From Paenibacillus sp. NEAU-GSW1 (GTDB lineage Bacteria; Bacillota; Bacilli; Paenibacillales; Paenibacillaceae), in the NCBI RefSeq assembly GCF_009737085.1, contig NZ_WOVL01000034.1, positions 1-52,094 of the forward strand: a DNA stretch of 52,094 nucleotides. The letters run 5' to 3'. Position numbers and translations under genes: made by a program. The notes below the pieces were generated by a model, which ran no database searches, was not told the DNA's origin, and saw only the letters and a program-made list of their open reading frames with translations. Shown here piece after piece: positions 33,148 through 41,219 of this stretch (position 1 is its first letter; each line of letters begins with the position of its first letter).

Positions 33148-33212
33148 CAACGCTTGCTGACTGTAGCCATCAAACGTGCGCGCACTGTAGCATTGCTTCC
33201 ATCCACGACTGA
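33148..33212 (+). pseudogene. truncated rpsR 3' end (S18 relic)
   Basis: 65 bases match the end of rpsR (31635-31699) at 58 positions, in the same orientation. In frame it reads QRLLTVAIKRARTVALLPST, with only Tyr changed to Ser. Six of the seven changed codon positions are third-base or fall in one Tyr codon. The stop is lost: the frame reads on to TGA at 33238. There is no start or 5' part. It lies 1.5 kb past rpsR, beyond the collagen-like gene. Confidence 0.88.
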
Positions 33213-33409
33213 GCAGCTTACTGCTCCAAAAGCCTGTTGAGACGATTCTCGAAAGTTTTTTTTTCACGCATAAATTCATTTTCTTTAGAAAAACACCTAT
33301 TTCATACCCGAAATCGCAGCCTTTTGCCGAAAATAGGAATTGAACATTTTTCGAAAGAAGCATACAATAAGCTTATTGAGAAGCGACGAGCCGTTATCGT
33401 TTGTCCGGA

Positions 33410-33427
33410 ATGTGAATGTTTTCACAA
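33410..33427. promoter_or_regulatory. Rex-like operator upstream of DUF1641/NDH-2
   Basis: ATGTGAATGTTTTCACAA matches the Rex-type palindrome TTGTGA-n6-TCACAA except for the first base. Rex senses NADH/NAD+ and represses NDH-2 in Bacillus. It lies 75 bases upstream of the DUF1641 start, whose operon encodes NDH-2. A TTGTCC at 33401-33406 could be a -35 adjacent to it. Regulation is inferred. Confidence 0.7.
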
Positions 33428-33501
33428 TAATGTGGCATTTTTAGAAATTGGTTCGATTACAGCTCATAATTTACAGCTAGCAAAGGGAGGCTGCAATTCG
33501 T

Positions 33502-33942
33502 ATGTCCGAAACAGTAACGAAACAACCCGAAAGCGGGGCAGAAGCAGTATCTGTACGTGAACTGGATGTGCTTGAACAATTGTTGAAGCCGGAGGTTCAA
33601 TCCTCGCTGAACACCTTGGTAGAAAACTTGCCTAAATTGGCGGAAATGGTCACGCTGTTGACTAAAGTTTACGATGTGGCAACAACAGTGGCAAACGACA
33701 AAGTGCTTGTAAATGATATGATTCATGGCGCAGGCGACTTCATTATGCCGGTTGTAGACAAAGCAAAAGGCTTGGCTGCAGCAGCAGTAGAAGCAGGAGA
33801 CCGCGCTCAAGCGGACGCAACGACGACGATCGGCCTGTTTGGCGTGTTGAAAATGCTTAAGGACCCGCAAGTTCAAGCTACGCTTCGTTTCGCGCAGTCT
33901 TTCCTTACGGTATTGTCCGAACGTAAAAATAACGCTAACTAA
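33502..33942 (+). CDS. DUF1641 protein
   Basis: A 146-residue alpha-helical protein of DUF1641 (VLEQLLKPEVQSSLNTLVENLPKLAEMV..., GLFGVLKMLKDPQVQ). The family is found next to pyridine-nucleotide-disulfide oxidoreductases, SQR and formate dehydrogenase genes (YrhD in Bacillus). AAAGGGAGGCTG precedes the start. It is followed after 35 bases by NDH-2, so they form one unit behind the Rex-like site. Probably a membrane-associated accessory of the dehydrogenase; inferred. Confidence 0.85.
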   Translation: MSETVTKQPESGAEAVSVRELDVLEQLLKPEVQSSLNTLVENLPKLAEMVTLLTKVYDVATTVANDKVLVNDMIHGAGDFIMPVVDKAKGLAAAAVEAGDRAQADATTTIGLFGVLKMLKDPQVQATLRFAQSFLTVLSERKNNAN

Positions 33943-33977
33943 AAAGCATCTATACTAGGACGGAGGATTAGATTAGC

Positions 33978-35156
33978 ATGGCTAAACAAATTTTGATTCT
34001 AGGCGGCGGCTACGGCGGCTTGCTGACTGCAATTACTGCCCGCAAACATTTCTCGCCTGAAGAGGCGTCGATCACGCTCGTGAACCGCGTTCCTTACCAC
34101 CAAATCGTAACGGAACTGCACCGCCTGGCTGTTAACGGCCTGGACGAGAAGAACGTTGCGCTGCCGCTTAACAAGCTGCTGAAAAACAAATCGATCGAGC
34201 TGATTATCGACAACGTTGAAAACATCGATCCGGAGAAAAAACAAGTTCGCCTGCTGGCAAGCGGCAACCTGGGCTACGATAAGCTCGTTGTAGCGCTTGG
34301 CGGCGAAACCGCATTTTTCGGCATTCCTGGACTCGAAGAAAACAGCATGACGCTGAAATCGGTTGAAGAAGCGAAAAAAGTATACGCGCATATCCAAGCT
34401 CGTTTGGATGCATACGCGAAATCGAAAGACGAGAAAGACGCAACGATCGTTATCGGCGGCGGCGGCCTGACAGGCATCGAGCTGATCGGTGAAATTGCTG
34501 ACAAACTGCCAAGCTGGTGCGATGCAAAAGGCATCGACCGCAGCCAAATCAAGCTGTACAACATCGAGGCTGGTCCTTCCATTCTGGCTGGCTTCCCAAC
34601 CGAGCTTGTTGACCGCGCGAAAGAGAGCTTGACGAACCGCGGTGTAACGCTGATCATGGGCGTTGCAGTAACAGAAGTACAAGGCACAAAAGTTATGCTG
34701 AAAGACGGCAACTCGATCGATACGAACACATTCGTATGGACGGGCGGCGTTACAGGCAACCCGGTTGTTGCAAACTGCGGTATTGAAGTTAACCGCGGCC
34801 GCGCGACCGTTACTGAATTCCTGCAATCGACATCGCATGCAGACGTATTCCTTGCTGGCGACAACGCGGTTGTATTCGGACCGGAAGGCCGTCCATACCC
34901 GCCAAGCGCGCAAATCGCATGGCAAATGGGCGAAGCGATCGGCTACAACCTGTATGCTGAGCATAAAGGCATCCCAATGAAGTCGTTCCAATTCGTGAAC
35001 TCCGGCGTACTGGCGAGCCTTGGCCGCAAAGACGCAATCGGCACCGTTGGCGCAAGCCAGCTTCGACTGAAAGGCGTTCCAGCTTCCCTGATGAAAGAAG
35101 CGAGCAACGTGCGTTACCTCGGTCACGTGAACGGCTTGTTCTCCCTCGTTCATTAA
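33978..35156 (+). CDS. type II NADH dehydrogenase (NDH-2-like)
   Basis: A 392-residue FAD enzyme. The FAD site is ILGGGYGGLL at the N-terminus, the NAD(P)H site VIGGGGLTGIELIGE near residue 160. The quinone-end motif is FLAGDNAVV...PPSAQIAWQMGEAI. Non-proton-pumping NADH:quinone oxidoreductase at the inner face of the membrane. Codon use is very even and GC-ended, as in highly expressed genes. Sulfide:quinone reductase is a less likely alternative because the Cys pair is not seen. Confidence 0.9.
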   Translation: MAKQILILGGGYGGLLTAITARKHFSPEEASITLVNRVPYHQIVTELHRLAVNGLDEKNVALPLNKLLKNKSIELIIDNVENIDPEKKQVRLLASGNLGYDKLVVALGGETAFFGIPGLEENSMTLKSVEEAKKVYAHIQARLDAYAKSKDEKDATIVIGGGGLTGIELIGEIADKLPSWCDAKGIDRSQIKLYNIEAGPSILAGFPTELVDRAKESLTNRGVTLIMGVAVTEVQGTKVMLKDGNSIDTNTFVWTGGVTGNPVVANCGIEVNRGRATVTEFLQSTSHADVFLAGDNAVVFGPEGRPYPPSAQIAWQMGEAIGYNLYAEHKGIPMKSFQFVNSGVLASLGRKDAIGTVGASQLRLKGVPASLMKEASNVRYLGHVNGLFSLVH

Positions 35157-35173
35157 TTCTTATTAATCAAGCA

Positions 35174-35206
35174 AACCCCTTATCCGCGCGGATAAGGGGT
35201 TTTTCT
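35174..35206 (+). terminator. terminator of DUF1641/NDH-2
   Basis: AACCCCTTATCCGC pairs with GCGGATAAGGGGTT, then TTTTC. Confidence 0.93.
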
Positions 35207-35294
35207 TTTTATCAAGCGCCTGTTCATAATTCGCATTCGCTATTTGTCCGATGCTATAATTTAGAAGATACGGAATAGAGAGTGAGGCTTGCGG

Positions 35295-36458
35295 ATGGAG
35301 GATCTTCATACGGGTAAGAGCACGAACCGCTTTAAGCAATTTTTTCTTAATAATAAGTTTGTCGTCTTTTTGTTAGTGCTGCTGCTCATCGGACTGAACA
35401 TTTTTGTGTTTACAAAAATATCGTTTATTTTCACGCCGCTGACTGTTCTGCTAAAGACAATATTGCTCCCGGTATTGCTGGCAGGCGTCGTTTATTATTT
35501 GCTGAATCCGATCGTGGACTATATGGAAAAATGGAAAATAAAACGGGTGTACTCGATTCTTCTGTTGTTCCTGATCATTATTGGACTTATAGCGATTTTG
35601 CTTGGGGCAGTCATTCCGCTTATAACAGATCAGATCACTTCATTAATCGACAATTTCCCTTATTATGCGAAGCAGGCGCAAAACCAAATCGATTCGCTAA
35701 TGGGGAGCGATTTAACGGGGCAAATCCAGCAATACTTCAATTTTGATCCGAATGATCTGGTCAATAATGCAACGCAGAAGGTAACGGAAGTATTAAACAA
35801 CGCATGGTCAAGCATCGGTTCCTTCATTAGCACGCTGAAAGAAATTCTACTCGCCATCATTACGCTGCCATTTATTTTGTTCTATCTGTTATACGAGGGA
35901 AAAAAGCTGCCGCGCACTATCGTTGGCTTCCTTCCAAACAAGCTGCGTATGCCTTCGCTTCGCGTATTTAGCGAGATGAATCTGCAGATCAGTAGCTATA
36001 TTCGCGGACAGATCATTGTCAGCTTCTGCATCGGGCTTCTGCTCTACATCGGCTACATTATTATCGGGTTAAAATATTCGCTTGTTCTTGCGCTCATTGC
36101 CGCTTGTACCGCCGTCATTCCTTATTTGGGACCGGCAATTGCGATTACGCCTGCGCTGGTCGTCGCGCTCGTAACCTCGCCAATTATGCTGGTTAAAATG
36201 ATTGTTATCTGGACGATCGTTCAGCTTATTGAAGGCAAATTCATTTCGCCGCAAATTATGGGCAAGACGTTAAAAATTCATCCGATCACGATCATCTTTG
36301 TCATTCTTACAGCAGGCAATTTGTTTGGGGTAGCGGGCGTCATTCTGGCAGTTCCCGGCTATGCGGTGCTCAAAGTGATCTTCATGAATTTGTTCAACTA
36401 TATGAAGGCGAAGTCGACGCTTTATGAGGATGAGCCGATAGAAAAGATTGAACCGTAA
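35295..36458 (+). CDS. AI-2E-family permease
   Basis: A 387-residue polytopic membrane protein with about eight helices, including a PVLLAGVVYYLLNPIVDYMEKWKIKRVYS segment and the C-terminal GPAIAITPALVVALV and GNLFGVAGVILAVPGYAVLKV, typical of AI-2E (PerM/YtvI-like) transporters. Substrate is unknown: members include autoinducer-2 exporters and Na+/H+ antiporters. TGAGG at 35283-35287 supports ATG 35295. Its 3' end overlaps the promoter of the next gene. Confidence 0.88.
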   Translation: MEDLHTGKSTNRFKQFFLNNKFVVFLLVLLLIGLNIFVFTKISFIFTPLTVLLKTILLPVLLAGVVYYLLNPIVDYMEKWKIKRVYSILLLFLIIIGLIAILLGAVIPLITDQITSLIDNFPYYAKQAQNQIDSLMGSDLTGQIQQYFNFDPNDLVNNATQKVTEVLNNAWSSIGSFISTLKEILLAIITLPFILFYLLYEGKKLPRTIVGFLPNKLRMPSLRVFSEMNLQISSYIRGQIIVSFCIGLLLYIGYIIIGLKYSLVLALIAACTAVIPYLGPAIAITPALVVALVTSPIMLVKMIVIWTIVQLIEGKFISPQIMGKTLKIHPITIIFVILTAGNLFGVAGVILAVPGYAVLKVIFMNLFNYMKAKSTLYEDEPIEKIEP

Positions 36459-36476
36459 TAAGGCATCTGGTATAAT
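36448..36476 (+). promoter_or_regulatory. promoter of the CPA2 antiporter
   Basis: TTGAAC (36448-36453) and TATAAT (36471-36476) are 17 bases apart, a near-consensus SigA promoter. Its -35 lies in the last codons of the permease gene. The transcript begins near 36483, giving a leader of about 130 bases. Confidence 0.85.
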
Positions 36477-36482
36477 AAAAGG

Positions 36483-36613
36483 CAAGAAATGAATAAGCAC
36501 GGACTTGGAGGAGCCTGTCACCGACGGGCTTTTTCTGTCTTTTGCGGAAGAGCCTGTATAATTGCAGGCTCTTTTTTGCATGCTTATTTGAGAAGAGGGA
36601 GAGGTGCGCACTG
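36483..36613 (+). promoter_or_regulatory. antiporter 5' leader with two tandem terminators
   Basis: Terminator 1: AGCCTGTC (36512-36519) with GACGGGCT (36523-36530), then TTTT. Terminator 2: AGAGCCTG (36549-36556) with CAGGCTCT (36565-36572), then TTTTTT. GAGCCTGT occurs in both 5' arms, so the arms can swap. AATAAGCA (36492-36499) and TGCTTATT (36581-36588) are exact complements enclosing both. This is the architecture of an attenuator or riboswitch; the first terminator may also end the permease transcript. Confidence 0.65.
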
Positions 36614-37768
36614 ATGACGTTTATTCTTTATTTAATGTTGATTATTCTCGCTACGAAAGCGGCTGGAGCGCTGTCCGTAAAGCTGGGCCAGCCTTCTGTG
36701 CTGGGCAAGCTGCTTGCCGGCATCGTGCTCGGACCAGCCATTCTCGGCTGGGTGAAGCCGGATGATTTTATCGGCCATTTTGCCGAAATCGGCGTGCTGC
36801 TTCTGATGTTTATTGCGGGGCTCGAGACGGATGTGGAGCAGCTGCGCCGCAACTGGAGGTCCAGCTTTGCTGTAGCGGTTGGCGGCATTATTTTGCCTTT
36901 TATCGGAGGCTATGGGTTGGCGGAAGCTTTTGGACTGACGAAGGATCAGGCGTTATTCCTCGGTCTGCTGCTTTGCGCCACGTCCGTGAGCATATCGGTT
37001 CAAACGCTTAAGGAGATGGATAAACTCGGCTCGAGGGAAGGAACGACGATTCTGGGCGCGGCCGTTGTCGACGATGTCATCGTTGTTGTGCTGCTTGCGG
37101 TCATGATGAGCTTTCTGGGAGCGGGGCAAGACGTCTCCATTGGCCTGCTGATCGGCAAGAAGGTACTGTTCTTCCTTGTCGTTGCGGTTGCCGGCTGGCT
37201 CGTCGTGCCGCGCTTCATGCGGCTGTTCGCGCCTTTCCGTGTAACCGAGGCGGTCATGAGCGCCGGTCTTATCGTTTGCCTGGCCTTTTCCTATTTCGCT
37301 GAGCAAATGGGGATCGCCGGCATTATCGGCGCATTCGCAGCAGGCATTGCGATCTCGCAAACGGCCTACAAGCATCAAGTCGAGTCGAAAATCGAGCCAA
37401 TCGCCTATACGCTGTTCGTTCCGGTCTTTTTCGTAAGCATTGGTTTGAACATTACGTTTGACGGGGTAGGGAGTCAATGGCTGTTTATTGTGCTGCTGAC
37501 TTTGATTGCGGTCGTTACGAAGCTGCTTGGCGGCGGGGTTGGAGCAAGATTGACCGGCTTTAACAACCGGTCTGCGCTTGTTATCGGCTCCGGCATGGTA
37601 TCCAGGGGAGAGGTAGCGCTTATTATCGCCGCAACGGGCTTGCAGGCGGGCTTGCTGCTGCCGCAATATTTTACATCGGTCGTGCTGGTCGTCATCTTGA
37701 CGACGTTGATTACGCCGCCGCTGCTAAAGGCCGTTTTTACAGATAAGCATGTCCAGCCTTCAGAGTAA
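36614..37768 (+). CDS. CPA2-family cation:proton antiporter
   Basis: 384 residues, about 12 helices. It begins FILYLMLIILATKAAGALS with LGKLLAGIVLGP, a CPA2 signature, and carries the AVVDDVIVVVLL double-Asp ion site; the C-terminal GSGMVSRGEVALIIA is also characteristic. Exchanges Na+ or K+ for H+ at the plasma membrane. No C-terminal RCK domain. Its own promoter and a structured leader lie upstream (36448-36613); GAGGGAGAGGTG precedes ATG 36614. Confidence 0.92.
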   Translation: MTFILYLMLIILATKAAGALSVKLGQPSVLGKLLAGIVLGPAILGWVKPDDFIGHFAEIGVLLLMFIAGLETDVEQLRRNWRSSFAVAVGGIILPFIGGYGLAEAFGLTKDQALFLGLLLCATSVSISVQTLKEMDKLGSREGTTILGAAVVDDVIVVVLLAVMMSFLGAGQDVSIGLLIGKKVLFFLVVAVAGWLVVPRFMRLFAPFRVTEAVMSAGLIVCLAFSYFAEQMGIAGIIGAFAAGIAISQTAYKHQVESKIEPIAYTLFVPVFFVSIGLNITFDGVGSQWLFIVLLTLIAVVTKLLGGGVGARLTGFNNRSALVIGSGMVSRGEVALIIAATGLQAGLLLPQYFTSVVLVVILTTLITPPLLKAVFTDKHVQPSE

Positions 37769-37774
37769 AATTAA

Positions 37775-37813
37775 AAAAGCGATTCAAGAGCCGAGGAGCT
37801 CCTGAATCGCTTT
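37775..37813. terminator. bidirectional terminator between antiporter and CNNM/CorC gene
   Basis: AAAGCGATTCA pairs with TGAATCGCTTT, flanked by A-rich and T-rich runs. The genes are convergent. Confidence 0.9.
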
Positions 37814-37828
37814 CGCTTTATTATTTCG

Positions 37829-39160
37829 TTACGCCGTTTCAACCTCGCCCACAATTTCTTCGCTTGGATCTTCGATAATGAGCTCGACTTTCTTGATGCG
37901 GTGCTTGCCGATTTCACGGATGATGAACCGCATGTTTTCGTGGCGCAGCTCCTTGCCCGGCTTCGGATCTTGGATGATGCTGTACAACCAGCCGCCGACC
38001 GTGTCAACATCGTCATTGTCCAGATGCGCGCCAGTCATGTCGCTGATCTCGTCGAGCAGCACTTTGCCGTCCAGCAGGTAGCAGTTGTCCGCAAGCTTCT
38101 CGATCTCGCGGCGCTCGTCGCCGTCGAATTCGTCGCGGATTTCGCCAACGATTTCTTCCAAGATGTCTTCGATCGTAATGAGACCGGATGTGCCGCCATA
38201 TTCGTCCATCAGAATGGCGATATGAACGCGTTCTTGCTGCATGCGCTTAAGCAAAGTTTTGACCGGCAGTACCTCGGATACGGTAAGCACCGGATGAATG
38301 AGCTTTTTGAAATCAAATTCACGGTTGTCCTGGAATTCCAAGAACAGCTGCTTCGTATTGATCATACCGATAATATTGTCTTTGCTCTCAGTCGCAACTG
38401 GGAAACGTGTATATTGTTCCTTGCGGATAATTTCCATATTCTCGATCAACGAGTTGTTCGTATACAAGCAAATCATATCGGTGCGGGGCACCATAATTTC
38501 TTTGGCAAGCATTTCGTCAAAGGCGAAGATGCGGCTAACATAACCGTATTCGGTATTGTTGATCTTGCCGCTTTGGAAGCTGTCGTTCAGAATAATCTGA
38601 ATCTCTTCTTCCGTATGCGCCTCTTCATGCTCCTTAGCAGGCTTAAGTCCGAACAGGCGGGTAATAAAACCGGCCGAGCCGTTCAACGCCCAAATAAAAG
38701 GGTACATGATTTTGTGGAACCAAATAATGGGCTGCGCGACCTGGAAGCTAATAAATTCGGCTTTCTGAATCGCCCACGTTTTCGGAGCAAGCTCGCCCAC
38801 TACGACGTGAAGAAAGGTAACTGAAGCAAAAGCAATGATAAAGGATAAAATATGGCTAATGTCGCCGTTGATGCCTACCCCTTCAAATACGGGATAAAGG
38901 ATTTTCTCGACGGTCGGTTCTCCAAGCCAGCCGAGTCCGAGCGCTGTAATCGTGATGCCGAGCTGACAGGCGGACAGATAAGCGTCCAAGTTGCTTGTCA
39001 CGCGCTGCACGGCGATAGCGTTCTTCTTACCTTCAAGCACCAATTGATCGACGCGGCTTGTGCGAAGCCGGATAATCGCAAATTCCGTTGCGACGAAAAA
39101 AGCGGTTAATACGATCAATAAGGCAATCAAAAACAAATTCAATCCTATACTACTGTCCAT
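37829..39160 (-). CDS. CNNM/CorC (TlyC-like hemolysin) family protein
   Basis: A 443-residue protein with an N-terminal DUF21 (CNNM) transmembrane domain (FFVATEFAIIRLRTSR; SACQLGITITALGLGWLGEP), two CBS domains (MVPRTDMI...; HIAILMDEYGGTSGLITIEDI) and a C-terminal CorC_HlyC domain. This family exports or controls Mg2+/Co2+ in bacteria; the 'hemolysin' label is historical. On the opposite strand to the antiporter and DUF1836. AAAGGATTG precedes the ATG. Nothing unusual in the sequence. Confidence 0.92.
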   Translation of the reverse strand: MDSSIGLNLFLIALLIVLTAFFVATEFAIIRLRTSRVDQLVLEGKKNAIAVQRVTSNLDAYLSACQLGITITALGLGWLGEPTVEKILYPVFEGVGINGDISHILSFIIAFASVTFLHVVVGELAPKTWAIQKAEFISFQVAQPIIWFHKIMYPFIWALNGSAGFITRLFGLKPAKEHEEAHTEEEIQIILNDSFQSGKINNTEYGYVSRIFAFDEMLAKEIMVPRTDMICLYTNNSLIENMEIIRKEQYTRFPVATESKDNIIGMINTKQLFLEFQDNREFDFKKLIHPVLTVSEVLPVKTLLKRMQQERVHIAILMDEYGGTSGLITIEDILEEIVGEIRDEFDGDERREIEKLADNCYLLDGKVLLDEISDMTGAHLDNDDVDTVGGWLYSIIQDPKPGKELRHENMRFIIREIGKHRIKKVELIIEDPSEEIVGEVETA

Positions 39161-39458
39161 TTCGGTTCTTCACAATCCTTTATAATGTAGTTTTAACGTG
39201 AAACGATATCTGCAAGCTGCCAAAGCTTTAACCGTTTACGCTAGTATATATTGTTTACTATATCGAAAATGATAGATCAGATGCAAATTTACTGTGGAGC
39301 GATGCTGGTCTGTTACTGAGAAATAGAGCGGATAAATCAAACGTATCGCGCTGTTATCGGCATTTATCTCCGCTTTACAAGCAATTGTTCATGGGCGTAA
39401 GATAAGTTCATGTGAACTCGAAATGAACCATTGGTTGCAGGAGGCAGGAGAAGACAAG

Positions 39459-40196
39459 ATGGAGGCCTTCACACTTACACGCAAAGAGATGGCCGGTTTG
39501 CTGCTGGCGCTGCAAGGCGGAGGCGATCGGAATCCGCTTCAGGTGCTTCAGCATGCTTGGAGAAAGGCGCACAGCGATGCGCTGACTTCCGGCCAGACGC
39601 TGCCGGCATTTCTATCGACCGCATTGCCGCCCATACTTGAAAAACTAATTAAAGGCAATCAGCTGCGAGGCTGCTCGCTTCAAGAAATAAACGCGCTGGG
39701 GCAGCTGATCGAGAACTCTCATTTATCGACGACCTCGATGCAAAACTGGGTAAAGCGGGATTTTAAAGCGTATTTCGCCTGCCCGCAAATCGGCAAAAAA
39801 TATTCGCTCAATCAGGCTGCGCTTCTCTATATTATTGATGATTTGAAAGCTAATCTCGATTTTGATTCGATTCGCAGCTTATTCGATCTATTATTCCGCA
39901 AACCGCAGGATAACGGGAACGGCGGGAGCGGAGTGAAGCTGATTGATCCGCTGGAATTGTACGTTTGCTACGCCACTTTGTTCGAAGAGTTGAATGAAGG
40001 GGAGCGGGAACAGCTGCTGGAGAAGCGAATTCGCGCCGCAGCCGCTCGGATAGCGGAACAGTATGAGCACTTAGGCAGCGAGCAGCGGGAAGCGCTGCGC
40101 AACATTTTGTTTATTGCGGTGCTGTCGATTCAGACGGCGCAGTTTCAAGCATTGGCTAGAAAATATTGCAACGCTACGCTGTTCTTGAAGCCGTAG
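39459..40196 (+). CDS. DUF1836 protein
   Basis: A 245-residue DUF1836 protein: EAFTLTRKEMAGLLLALQGG at the start, then STTSMQNWVKRDFKAYFACPQIGKKYS and QAALLYIIDDLK. The NWVKRD region resembles a MerR/HTH-like DNA-binding segment, so a regulator is possible, but no target is known. ATG 39459 follows AGGAG; ATG 39423 is an earlier option. The preceding ~300 bases (39161-39458) hold no gene. Confidence 0.85.
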   Translation: MEAFTLTRKEMAGLLLALQGGGDRNPLQVLQHAWRKAHSDALTSGQTLPAFLSTALPPILEKLIKGNQLRGCSLQEINALGQLIENSHLSTTSMQNWVKRDFKAYFACPQIGKKYSLNQAALLYIIDDLKANLDFDSIRSLFDLLFRKPQDNGNGGSGVKLIDPLELYVCYATLFEELNEGEREQLLEKRIRAAAARIAEQYEHLGSEQREALRNILFIAVLSIQTAQFQALARKYCNATLFLKP

Positions 40197-40227
40197 CCGC
40201 AGCGAACCGGAAAGGATCGATGTCAGG

Positions 40228-40569
40228 ATGCAATCGTTAATTGAATATTGCGAGCAGAAACGCGGTGCAAGCGGAGAATATCCGTTTGGGCCGGAACCGC
40301 TCGTCATGAAGGTTGCCGGCAAAATGTTCGCATTGTTCTCCGCAGAATCGGTGTCGCTCAAATGCGATCCGATCATCGCTGCTAATCTGCGCGAGGAGCA
40401 TGCGGCGGTTAAGCCGGGCTACCATTTGAACAAGAAGCACTGGAACACCGTTCTGAATGACGGAACGTTGAGCAATGAAGAAATGAAGAGCATGATCGAC
40501 CATTCCTATGAGCTGGTTGTCGCGAGCTTGACGAAAGCGGCAAGGCAAGCGCTGGCGGAATTGAAGTAA
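40228..40569 (+). CDS. MmcQ/YjbR-family protein
   Basis: A 113-residue YjbR/MmcQ protein with a CyaY-like fold: LIEYCEQKRGASGEYPFGPEPLVMKVAGKMFALF, then VSLKCDPIIAANLREEH and the core PGYHLNKKHWNTV. The family is linked to DNA binding, but function is unproven. It follows DUF1836 by 31 bases and is likely co-transcribed with it. Confidence 0.9.
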   Translation: MQSLIEYCEQKRGASGEYPFGPEPLVMKVAGKMFALFSAESVSLKCDPIIAANLREEHAAVKPGYHLNKKHWNTVLNDGTLSNEEMKSMIDHSYELVVASLTKAARQALAELK

Positions 40570-40575
40570 AACAAA

Positions 40576-40612
40576 GAGGCAGAGTCCGGCGATGCTAGTC
40601 CGGCTCTGCCTC
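40576..40612. terminator. terminator between YjbR and DUF4870 genes
   Basis: GAGGCAGAG pairs with CTCTGCCTC, with an inner CCGG/CCGG. It has a T-rich tail on the minus strand (TTTGTTTT), so it best serves the DUF4870 gene. Confidence 0.8.
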
Positions 40613-40620
40613 GCCTGTTG

Positions 40621-40974
40621 TTAGAACTTGCTTGCCTGCTGTTCGGCCCAGTCGCCGATAACCGGCAGTTTAAAGTACTTGCCTTGCAGCGCGAGCAGCA
40701 TAAGAGCGATCCATAGAATGAAGCTGACCGGTGCGAGAATGACGCCAAGCACCCATCCGATGAAAGGGATAAAGCCGAGCACGATATTCAGAACAATCAG
40801 AATGACGGAAACGACAATGGATTGCATGGCGTGGAACTTGACGAACCGGCTTTGCTTCTCGATCGCGATAAAAATGATACCTGTAACGAACCATCCTAAA
40901 TAAGCTAGCAAGCCTGCTATTTTCGGGTCGAGACCTGTTGAGGATTGATCTGGTTGAAAGCCAGGCGTGGTCAT
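40621..40974 (-). CDS. DUF4870/Tic20-like membrane protein
   Basis: A 117-residue protein with three predicted helices: LLAYLGWFVTGIIFIAIE, SIVVSVILIVLNIVLGFIPF and IGWVLGVILAPVSFILWIALML, and the KSRFVKFHAMQS-type loop of DUF4870. Function unknown. Encoded against its neighbours. Confidence 0.88.
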   Translation of the reverse strand: MTTPGFQPDQSSTGLDPKIAGLLAYLGWFVTGIIFIAIEKQSRFVKFHAMQSIVVSVILIVLNIVLGFIPFIGWVLGVILAPVSFILWIALMLLALQGKYFKLPVIGDWAEQQASKF

Positions 40975-41219
40975 AAAGGCACACCCTTTCTATTAGTATT
41001 CCTGCCTTGATTGTATTCTAAGTCCGCTTGCAATATTCCTCATCATTTAATCCACCAATTGATAGATTATTCCAGATCGCGAGATGTTGCTATGTATAAA
41101 TTAGCAGATTTGTGTTGTAAAAGTTTTGTAACTTGTCGAGCGGCAGACTCGTTTAGAATTGAGGAGTGCGTTTTTTGTATTGTGCACGCCAATAAAAAGC
41201 ATAGGTGCAAGCAACGGAG

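Noticed and set aside
33237..33560. A 107-codon plus-strand frame upstream of DUF1641
   Set aside because: It overlaps the Rex-like operator and the DUF1641 start in another frame, and has no recognised domain.
35115..35132. A parS-like CACGTG in the NDH-2 gene (GGTCACGTGAACGG)
   Set aside because: Only the CACGTG core fits; the flanking bases do not match the consensus.
33999..35153. A 384-codon open frame on the minus strand opposite NDH-2
   Set aside because: It arises from the even, GC-ended codon use of NDH-2; no start signal and no domain.
36492..36588. The antiporter leader as a fourth copy of the structured intergenic repeat
   Set aside because: TGGAGGAGC and GCGGAAGA resemble the boxes, but the AGCGTT core is missing and the interior consists of two terminators.
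39310..39385. An imperfect inverted repeat (AGCGGATAAAT / ATTTATCTCCGCT) in the gap before DUF1836
   Set aside because: It has a bulge, no clear T-run and no related copy, so I see no basis for a specific call.
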